A stretch of 64,000 nt of DNA from C00003060 sp964440795 (GTDB lineage: Bacteria > Desulfobacterota > Desulfobacteria > Desulfobacterales > C00003060), in contig CAYTTQ010000001.1 of NCBI GenBank assembly GCA_964440795.1, forward strand, positions 1 to 64,000, read 5' to 3'. Within the stretch, counting starts at the first letter, position 1, and each line of letters starts with the position of its first letter. Both the position numbers and the translations under genes were made by a program. The notes under the pieces are model-generated. The model searched no databases. It had not been told where the DNA came from and saw only the letters and a list, made by a program, of their open reading frames with translations. This document shows positions 58,771-64,000 of the stretch, piece after piece.

Positions 58771-60927
58771 CTAATTCGACTTTAGGGGCAACACGATATC
58801 AAATCTCGTACCTGAAGGCGGTTCACTCCGGCAGGTAATCGTCCCATTCAACTCCTTGACAATATTGTAAACTACGGACAACCCCAAGCCTGCGTGCCCC
58901 CCTTTTTTCGAGGTAACAAACGGTTCAAACAGCCGCGCCTTGACATCATCCGAAATCCCAGGTCCGTTGTCGCGAAACGTTACCTGGATGGCATCACAGG
59001 ATGTTGGGTCCTCAAGACTTTGGTTTTGAAACGTTTCCCCGCAGGGTCGGGTCTCTATAAAGAGGTCCCCTCCACTCGACATGGACTCTACGGCATTTTT
59101 GATCAGATTGATGAACACTTGCTTCAAGCTGTTCTTTTCGGAAAAAATCATCGGCAGGGAAGGGAAAAGCTCAAGGTGGATATTCACCTTAGACTCCACT
59201 TGGACGGATTCTCGTACAATCTTGACCAAATCGGACAGTAAGGCATTTACGTCTACGGGCTCCTTCGGCCTTACTTCGGGTTCGGAAAAGTCAGACAATT
59301 TTTGCACGATGAGTGCCACTCGGTCCAGTTCCTCGCTAATGATCCTGAGTTGGTCATGGACCGGATCGTTTTCCGGCAGTTTCATCCCAAAAATCTTGAC
59401 ATAGTTTTTGATGATCCCCAACGGATTGTTGACTTCGTGAGCCACCTTTCGGGCCAGAGCGGAAGCGGCCGCCAAGCGTTCCTTCTGAACCAAATCGGCT
59501 TGCCTGGATCGTGCGCTGTCCGCAAAAACCGCTAAGGACGTCTGGTTTGCATACATGGTCAACAGATTCATCTGGCCGCTTTGTTTCAACGCTTCTGCGT
59601 CCTTCATGCCCAAAACCATCACTCCAAGCGGCTCACCATGGGCAACCAAAGGTAAACACAGGATCTCATCTTTTCCGATCAACCGGATCAATTGATCATC
59701 GATGATACTCAACTCAACCGACTTTAACCGGCCGGAAGAGTCTAAAGGCCGTTTTTCTTCCAGACAACGGACAGGCAGACAATTGCTCGTTTCTGCAGAC
59801 AGGGCCAACTCGCGGATTCGACCGTCCGTTATCGACTCGGAGGCCTCCTTGCCACACAGCAGATTTGTCTCCGGATCACGAATTAAAAACAATACGTCTT
59901 CTATATCAAACAGGACCTGCAGCCCCTGACGGGCGATGTACAGGATCGATTCTTGGCCGTAAGCCTCCAGCAGATTTTGAAGCGTCCCCTGAAGTAATGA
60001 GACATTCCTGACACTTTTCAAAAGATCTATTTCTTTTTCTTGATCTTGGGGCGCCCCTTTCCTATCTGCCGATTCCTGGGGCCTAACGTCCATGCCCAGT
60101 GATTGAGCAGTCTCTCCAACTTGCGCCTCGTTTTCCGACAGGAGTTGCTCAACCTCGGTCCGGGAAAAACCAAACAGCCCGTTTGCCGCATCAAATCCGG
60201 TGGTATCTTCCGCCTTGGCGTCCGTGGTCAGACGATTGGCCAAAAAGACCACTTTGACCAGCGGCAGGGCATCAGAAATCCGCGGTGCCGGCTCATGATG
60301 ATAACGAAGCGCATCCGCCATAAAGGACTGCAGATGCCATTGGCCGATCATCCAGGCACCCACATCCGAGTGTGTCACCCCAAAACGATCCTTTTCCAGC
60401 CCAGACACCCCGCTCAATCCTTGGTTCGATTGTAACACCTCCGCATATTCTTTGGGGAAGTTCACCCAAAGGACGAGCTTGCCGATATCATGAAGGAGAC
60501 CGGACAAAAAAGCCTCCTCCGGAGCGCTATAATCGATTCTCCGGGCAATCAATTTGGCCATGCCGGCACAGAGCAGACTATGGCGCCAAAAGCCTTTCAA
60601 ATCAAAGATCCCATCCGCCTTCGCCCCCCCAAAGACCTGAAAGACGGCCGCACTGACGGCAATATTCTTGATTGCGTCGGTCCCAAGTAACAATAAGGCC
60701 TGTTCCATATTTGTTACCCGGGTCGGCAGGCCATAGCCGACGGAATTGATCATGCGCATGACCTTGGCACTCAGGGAAGAATCCTTATCAATGATCCGGG
60801 AGATCTCTTTTACCGTTGTGCTGTCGTCATTGCAGGCATTGATCAATCGAAGAAGGATGTGGGGCAACGTGGGAAGGTTCTTGGAAGTTCGTATCTTGTT
60901 AAGGATCGGTTTTTTTTGAGAATTCAT
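58771..60927 (-). CDS. HDOD-GAF-histidine kinase
   Basis: 718 residues. An HDOD domain (about 14-215: LPTLPHILLRLINACNDD, then FLSGLLHDIGKLVLWVNFP) is joined through a linker to a GAF-like domain (about 320-475), then HisKA with the phospho-His in KVAHEVNNPLGII and HATPase (FINLIKNAVESM, DNGPGISDD, GLGLSVVYNIV). No membrane segment. HDOD domains bind nucleotides or proteins in signalling; the fusion to a kinase suggests a cytoplasmic sensor with an unknown input. It leads a two-kinase operon and has a good promoter. Confidence 0.92.
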   Translation of the reverse strand: MNSQKKPILNKIRTSKNLPTLPHILLRLINACNDDSTTVKEISRIIDKDSSLSAKVMRMINSVGYGLPTRVTNMEQALLLLGTDAIKNIAVSAAVFQVFGGAKADGIFDLKGFWRHSLLCAGMAKLIARRIDYSAPEEAFLSGLLHDIGKLVLWVNFPKEYAEVLQSNQGLSGVSGLEKDRFGVTHSDVGAWMIGQWHLQSFMADALRYHHEPAPRISDALPLVKVVFLANRLTTDAKAEDTTGFDAANGLFGFSRTEVEQLLSENEAQVGETAQSLGMDVRPQESADRKGAPQDQEKEIDLLKSVRNVSLLQGTLQNLLEAYGQESILYIARQGLQVLFDIEDVLFLIRDPETNLLCGKEASESITDGRIRELALSAETSNCLPVRCLEEKRPLDSSGRLKSVELSIIDDQLIRLIGKDEILCLPLVAHGEPLGVMVLGMKDAEALKQSGQMNLLTMYANQTSLAVFADSARSRQADLVQKERLAAASALARKVAHEVNNPLGIIKNYVKIFGMKLPENDPVHDQLRIISEELDRVALIVQKLSDFSEPEVRPKEPVDVNALLSDLVKIVRESVQVESKVNIHLELFPSLPMIFSEKNSLKQVFINLIKNAVESMSSGGDLFIETRPCGETFQNQSLEDPTSCDAIQVTFRDNGPGISDDVKARLFEPFVTSKKGGHAGLGLSVVYNIVKELNGTITCRSEPPSGTRFDIVLPLKSN

Positions 60928-60987
60928 GTGTCGATATGGATGGCAAAAAGCATGCGTTTAGTGACGAAACCAACTCGCTGATATTTC

Positions 60988-61017
60988 ATATTACTTCAAC
61001 GGTGGGCTTTATGTCAA
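60988..61017 (-). promoter_or_regulatory. Sigma-70 promoter for the HDOD kinase
   Basis: Perfect TTGACA (61017-61012), 18 bp, TAATAT (60993-60988). Transcription would start near 60980, about 53 nt before the ATG. It lies just beyond the adk terminator. Confidence 0.5.
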
Positions 61018-61042
61018 ACTTTTGAAAAACCCTCGAGGACAC

Positions 61043-61084
61043 AAAAAAGCACCTGTGGGGACCATCCTCGCCCCGCACAGGTGC
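61043..61084 (-). terminator. Rho-independent terminator of adk
   Basis: On the minus strand a long stem (GCACCTGTG-C-GGGG, 61084-61071, with CCCCACAGGTGC, 61060-61049) with a 10-base loop is followed by TTTTTT. Only one bulged base interrupts the stem. It isolates adk from the kinase operon downstream. Confidence 0.9.
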
Positions 61085-61153
61085 CGCAGTCAAAAAAGCC
61101 GACTTCCTATTTACTTAAGCCGTAACCCAGGGTGTCAAAAAACAGACAAGCCA

Positions 61154-61828
61154 TTACATCTTTGACATGAGTTCCTTCGTTACTTCTTGAACGCTCGGTG
61201 CGCCATCGATCTCAATATACTTTATTTTCCCTTCTTTTTCCGCCAAATCCTTGAAATAATAGGCCGCCGCCAGAGTCCCCGTATTTGTGTCGTAATATAT
61301 ACCGTGGCGCTTGTCTATAGCATCTTCATCTTGATCATCCGATCGCGTGGTCAGTTCCCCTCCACACACGCGGCACTTGTCACCATCCGGCTTTATGGCA
61401 TCAATGTAGATATTATTCGGGTGGTTATTGTCGTTCTTACAAAGCCTGCGTCCCATAATGCGGTTTTTGGCGATCTGTCGGTCCAACACCACCTCGACCA
61501 CGACATCCAGCCCAAGGCCGGACGCCTTTAAGGCCTCATCCAATTTTATGGCTTGCTCCTTGTTTCTGGGAAACCCGTCCAAAAGCCATCCGTTTTTACA
61601 ATCATCTTTCTTCAATCGTTCCAAAATCATGGGAATCGTGATTTCGTCAGGCACCAACTCTCCCCGGTCAATGTATTCTTTGGCCTTGATACCTATTTCG
61701 GTGCCGTTGCCGATGTTTTCCCGAAAGATCGCGCCGGATTCAATATGGGGAATATTGAACTTCTCCTTCAAGATCGCCCCTTGGGTTCCCTTACCACTAC
61801 CATTTGGTCCAAACATTAACACACTCAT
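61154..61828 (-). CDS. adk: Adenylate kinase
   Basis: Balances adenine nucleotides (2 ADP = ATP + AMP). 224 residues from the ATG at 61828 (AAAGGAG upstream). P-loop GPNGSGKGTQ at the N-terminus, AMP-binding ESGAIFRENI, LLDGFPRNKEQA and a LID domain with Cys residues (LCKNDNNHPN, then CRVCGGEL) and DDQDEDAIDKR. The LID insertion between the Cys sites is longer than in common zinc-LID kinases. The Arg of the GRR motif is intact. Its promoter diverges from that of rplM. Confidence 0.95.
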   Translation of the reverse strand: MSVLMFGPNGSGKGTQGAILKEKFNIPHIESGAIFRENIGNGTEIGIKAKEYIDRGELVPDEITIPMILERLKKDDCKNGWLLDGFPRNKEQAIKLDEALKASGLGLDVVVEVVLDRQIAKNRIMGRRLCKNDNNHPNNIYIDAIKPDGDKCRVCGGELTTRSDDQDEDAIDKRHGIYYDTNTGTLAAAYYFKDLAEKEGKIKYIEIDGAPSVQEVTKELMSKM

Positions 61829-61880
61829 AGACGTCTCCTTTCCTATCCCTTTTTTGTGAGGTTCGCCCACGCATGAGGGT

Positions 61881-61907
61881 CCTATAGCAAATACGACTTT
61901 TTGTCAA
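61881..61907 (-). promoter_or_regulatory. Promoter candidate for adk
   Basis: Perfect TTGACA (61907-61902) with TATAGG (61886-61881) after a short 15-bp spacer. Transcription would start near 61874, about 45 nt before the ATG. The short spacer lowers confidence. Confidence 0.4.
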
Positions 61908-61947
61908 GGCGTTTGCCCCCACCCGAAAGGCACGATCAAGTTTTGGC

Positions 61948-61976
61948 TTGACAGAACCACACAAACCGGTTAGAAA
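61948..61976 (+). promoter_or_regulatory. Sigma-70 promoter for rplM-rpsI
   Basis: Perfect TTGACA (61948-61953), 17 bp, TAGAAA (61971-61976). The leader is about 33 nt, with the ATG at 62016. Confidence 0.55.
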
Positions 61977-62015
61977 TAACAGTTTGTGGTACATAACGCC
62001 TGAAGAGAGGTACGC

Positions 62016-62444
62016 ATGAAGACCTACAATGCGAAAGCGCAGGATCAAAAGAAAGAGTGGTTTGTTATCGATGCGAAGGAACGGGTACTGGGCCGGCTGG
62101 CCAGTTTCGTGGCAACCCGCTTACGGGGCAAACATCGACCGGAATATACTCCTCATGTCGACACGGGCGATTACATTGTGGTGATAAACGCCGATAAAGT
62201 TTCGCTTACCGGCCGCAAACCGGACGCCAAGATGTACCATCATTACTCAGGCTACCCCGGTGGGCTTAAATCGAAAAACGCCCGGGAGCTATTGGAAAAG
62301 CGACCGTCGCAAGTGATAAATCACGCGGTTCGGGGGATGCTTCCCAAAAACAGATTGGGCCGCAATATGATTAAGAAATTAAAGGTTTATGGGGGGGCTG
62401 ACCACCCACACGAAGCGCAGCAACCCCAACCACTGGATTTTTGA
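62016..62444 (+). CDS. rplM: 50S ribosomal protein L13
   Basis: 142 residues. Family signatures are KEWFVIDAKERVLGRLASFV, GDYIVVINADKVSLTGRK and AVRGMLPKNRLGRNMIKKLK. GAGAGG lies before the ATG. rpsI follows 22 bp downstream, the usual L13-S9 pair. Confidence 0.98.
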   Translation: MKTYNAKAQDQKKEWFVIDAKERVLGRLASFVATRLRGKHRPEYTPHVDTGDYIVVINADKVSLTGRKPDAKMYHHYSGYPGGLKSKNARELLEKRPSQVINHAVRGMLPKNRLGRNMIKKLKVYGGADHPHEAQQPQPLDF

Positions 62445-62466
62445 AATTTGGATATAGGAGCCTATC

Positions 62467-62856
62467 ATGCCCGAAGTTTATTACGGAACAGGAAGACGAA
62501 AAACAGCTGTAGCTAGAACCTGGCTAAAGCCGGGTATGGGAAATATCATAATCAACAAACGCAACATCGATGATTATTTTAGCAGAGAAACAGCCAAGAT
62601 GATTGTCGAGCAGCCGCTGGTACTCACCGACACTCGGGGCAATTTTGACATCGACGTCAATGTCGCCGGGGGTGGCGCTTCCGGGCAAGCAGCAGCTATT
62701 CGACATGGAATAACCAGGGCGTTACTCCATGTAAACCCCGAATTCAGGTCAACCTTGAAGAAGGTGGGCTTCGTTACGCGGGACCCGAGAAACAAGGAAA
62801 GAAAGAAATACGGACAGAAGGGTGCTCGGGCCCGTTTTCAGTATTCAAAACGTTAG
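62467..62856 (+). CDS. rpsI: 30S ribosomal protein S9
   Basis: 129 residues. It begins YYGTGRRKTAVARTWLKPG, has GGGASGQAAAIRHGITRALL, and ends with the conserved RARFQYSKR tail that reaches the P-site tRNA. It is intact and paired with rplM. Confidence 0.98.
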   Translation: MPEVYYGTGRRKTAVARTWLKPGMGNIIINKRNIDDYFSRETAKMIVEQPLVLTDTRGNFDIDVNVAGGGASGQAAAIRHGITRALLHVNPEFRSTLKKVGFVTRDPRNKERKKYGQKGARARFQYSKR

Positions 62857-62935
62857 TAGCAACTATAGATTTAGGATCAAGCAAGGCCTTACGGATATAG
62901 CCTTGCCCCGAAGAAACGTAACGTGTTTGCCGGCT

Positions 62936-62958
62936 AGAGGGAATGATTCTCTCTTTTT
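62936..62958 (+). terminator. Probable terminator of rplM-rpsI
   Basis: An 8-bp stem (62936-62943 with 62947-62954, one G-T pair) with a TGA loop runs into TTTT (62955-62958). The stem is A/T-rich, so it may be weak and allow read-through into infA. Confidence 0.45.
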
Positions 62959-62987
62959 GTGCCTCATGTTAGGAAGGAAAAGCGATC

Positions 62988-63212
62988 GTGGCGAAGGAAG
63001 AACCTATCGAAGTAAGCGGGAAAGTCATACAGGACATGTCCCACGGAACGTATAAGGTGGAGCTTGAAAACAAGCACCAAATTCTAGCGCATCCTTGTGG
63101 AAAAATGCGGAAGTACTCTATAAAAATTCTTCCGGGAGACCTGGTTACTGTAGAACTCTCGCCCTATGATCTAACCCGCGGAAGAATCACCTACCGGTAC
63201 AGCGGTCGCTAA
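62988..63212 (+). CDS. infA: Translation initiation factor IF-1
   Basis: 74 residues, GTG start behind AGGAAGG. The S1-like OB fold shows GKVIQDMSHGTYKVELEN, HPCGKMRKYSIKILPGDLVT and ELSPYDLTRGRITYRY. IF-1 blocks the A site during initiation. It is away from the ribosomal-protein operon where it often lies in other phyla. Its stop codon forms part of a dispersed-repeat fragment. Confidence 0.96.
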   Translation: MAKEEPIEVSGKVIQDMSHGTYKVELENKHQILAHPCGKMRKYSIKILPGDLVTVELSPYDLTRGRITYRYSGR

Positions 63213-63236
63213 GGGTTCGCGCAAAAATAACTGCAC
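63209..63236 (+). repeat. Terminal-repeat fragment of the dispersed element
   Basis: CTAAGGGTTCGCGCAAAAAT and the following bases match the left terminal repeat of the element at 50838-51023, with one change (CTGCAC for CTTCAC). The infA TAA lies inside it. No second end is seen before argC. Confidence 0.7.
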
Positions 63237-63321
63237 GTACCAAGTAGTTCGAAGCGTCTGAAGCAAATCCGGCATCTTAACCTATCCTCGAGTCCTTTTC
63301 CATGAATACCGGAGGATGAAT

Positions 63322-64000
63322 ATGGGCATTACGGCAGCAGTCATCGGAGCAACGGGATACGCAGGTGCGGAACTGGTAAGACTTCTATCCGGCCATCCCC
63401 GGGTTCGATTAACGTCCCTAGTCTCTCGGCAGTATGCAGGACGACCCTTTTCCCACGTCTATCCATCCATGGCGGGAGTTGTGGATATGCGTTGCGACGA
63501 TTTTTCCGAGGCGCCGTCAAGCATGACGGCAGACCTGGTATTCACCGCCCTACCCCATAAAACCTCCATGGGCATAGTGCCTGAGTTACTCCAGAAGGGC
63601 CATCGGGTGGTCGACCTCAGCGCCGATTTCCGGTTCAAGGATGTGGCACTGTATGAAGAATGGTACGATCATCATAGCGCAAAGGGCCTACTCCAGGACA
63701 GCGTATACGGGCTTCCGGAGATCTACCGCCGCGATATCGAAAAAGCGTCCCTGGTTGGAAACCCCGGTTGTTACCCCACCAGTGTCTTGCTCCCCCTATT
63801 GCCCCTCATCGGGCAGGAATTCGTGGACTCCGACAATATCATCGCAGACGCGAAATCAGGCACCAGCGGTGCCGGACGGTCCCCGAGCTTGACAACCCAT
63901 TTCTGTGAAGTCAACGAGGCCTTCATGGCCTACAAGGTGGACGAGCACAGGCACGCCCCGGAGATGGATGAAATCCTGAGCCTTGTTTCCGGGAAAAACA
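63322..64000 (+). CDS. argC: N-acetyl-gamma-glutamyl-phosphate reductase (partial)
   Basis: Third step of arginine/ornithine synthesis, NADPH-dependent. The frame is open to the window end and is cut there (226 residues seen of roughly 345). The dinucleotide-binding start AAVIGATGYAGAELVRLL, DLSADFRF and the catalytic Cys in VGNPGCYPTSVLLPL are visible, as is KSGTSGAGRSP. GGAGG stands six bases before the chosen ATG at 63322. Confidence 0.97.
   Translation, partial: MGITAAVIGATGYAGAELVRLLSGHPRVRLTSLVSRQYAGRPFSHVYPSMAGVVDMRCDDFSEAPSSMTADLVFTALPHKTSMGIVPELLQKGHRVVDLSADFRFKDVALYEEWYDHHSAKGLLQDSVYGLPEIYRRDIEKASLVGNPGCYPTSVLLPLLPLIGQEFVDSDNIIADAKSGTSGAGRSPSLTTHFCEVNEAFMAYKVDEHRHAPEMDEILSLVSGKN

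Overview
This is chromosomal, gene-dense, mostly housekeeping DNA that looks like a Desulfobacterota (deltaproteobacterial) anaerobe, probably Desulfobacterales-like. The grounds are the family mix: a fused CobA-HemD, an archaeal-type ProRS, selenocysteine machinery (SelA), a fused 3-hexulose-6-phosphate synthase/RraA protein with its isomerase, a PATAN/MglA-like signalling operon, HDOD and hybrid sensor kinases, and many short Cys-rich zinc-ribbon proteins. No rRNA, CRISPR array, prophage or intact transposase gene was seen. The species assignment is inference.

Layout. 0.1-10.2 kb: eno diverges from argS, then a SPOR protein, gatC-gatA, a small gene, mutL and a shortened DHH-type gene; a CBS/DUF21 membrane protein follows, then a roughly 300-bp nested inverted-repeat element. 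10.2-18.9 kb: an IHF-like gene, asnA-asnS (direct Asn synthesis plus AsnRS), a Cys-rich protein, and the heme/siroheme operon (FmdB-like, hemC, cobA-hemD, DUF2914), then a deoxyhypusine-synthase-like gene and gmhA. 18.9-30.4 kb: a TPR protein with selA, then a long minus-strand series (TPR/PilZ-like protein, MglA-like GTPase, PATAN-cNMP protein, Ser/Thr kinase, cysS, uvrB, TerB-like). 31.5-38 kb: a zinc-ribbon/TPR/retropepsin fusion, folate genes pabA and fused pabB-pabC joined across a 17-bp tandem repeat, a histone-H1-like gene with a near-consensus promoter and strong terminator, a diguanylate cyclase and two tRNA-Ser genes. 38-48 kb: polA, several tiny genes, rpmB, rel, proS, ispG and a DnaJ-domain gene. 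48.4-61 kb: an FmdB-like gene and a tiny membrane protein that appears to be a selenoprotein; a hybrid kinase; a MoxR ATPase with a TIKI/TraB-like partner; DUF2062; the RuMP pair; two large signalling kinases. 61-64 kb: adk, rplM-rpsI, infA and the start of argC.

Most notable: (1) a 51-residue membrane protein at 48749-48904 with an in-frame TGA followed by a hairpin matching the bacterial SECIS layout, in a window that also carries selA; (2) a two-gene MoxR plus TIKI-like operon of unknown job; (3) a dispersed inverted-repeat element whose copies all sit at gene 3' ends; (4) a frame-shifting 17-bp tandem repeat at the pabA/pabB junction; (5) a DHH-type protein that seems to have lost its catalytic middle.
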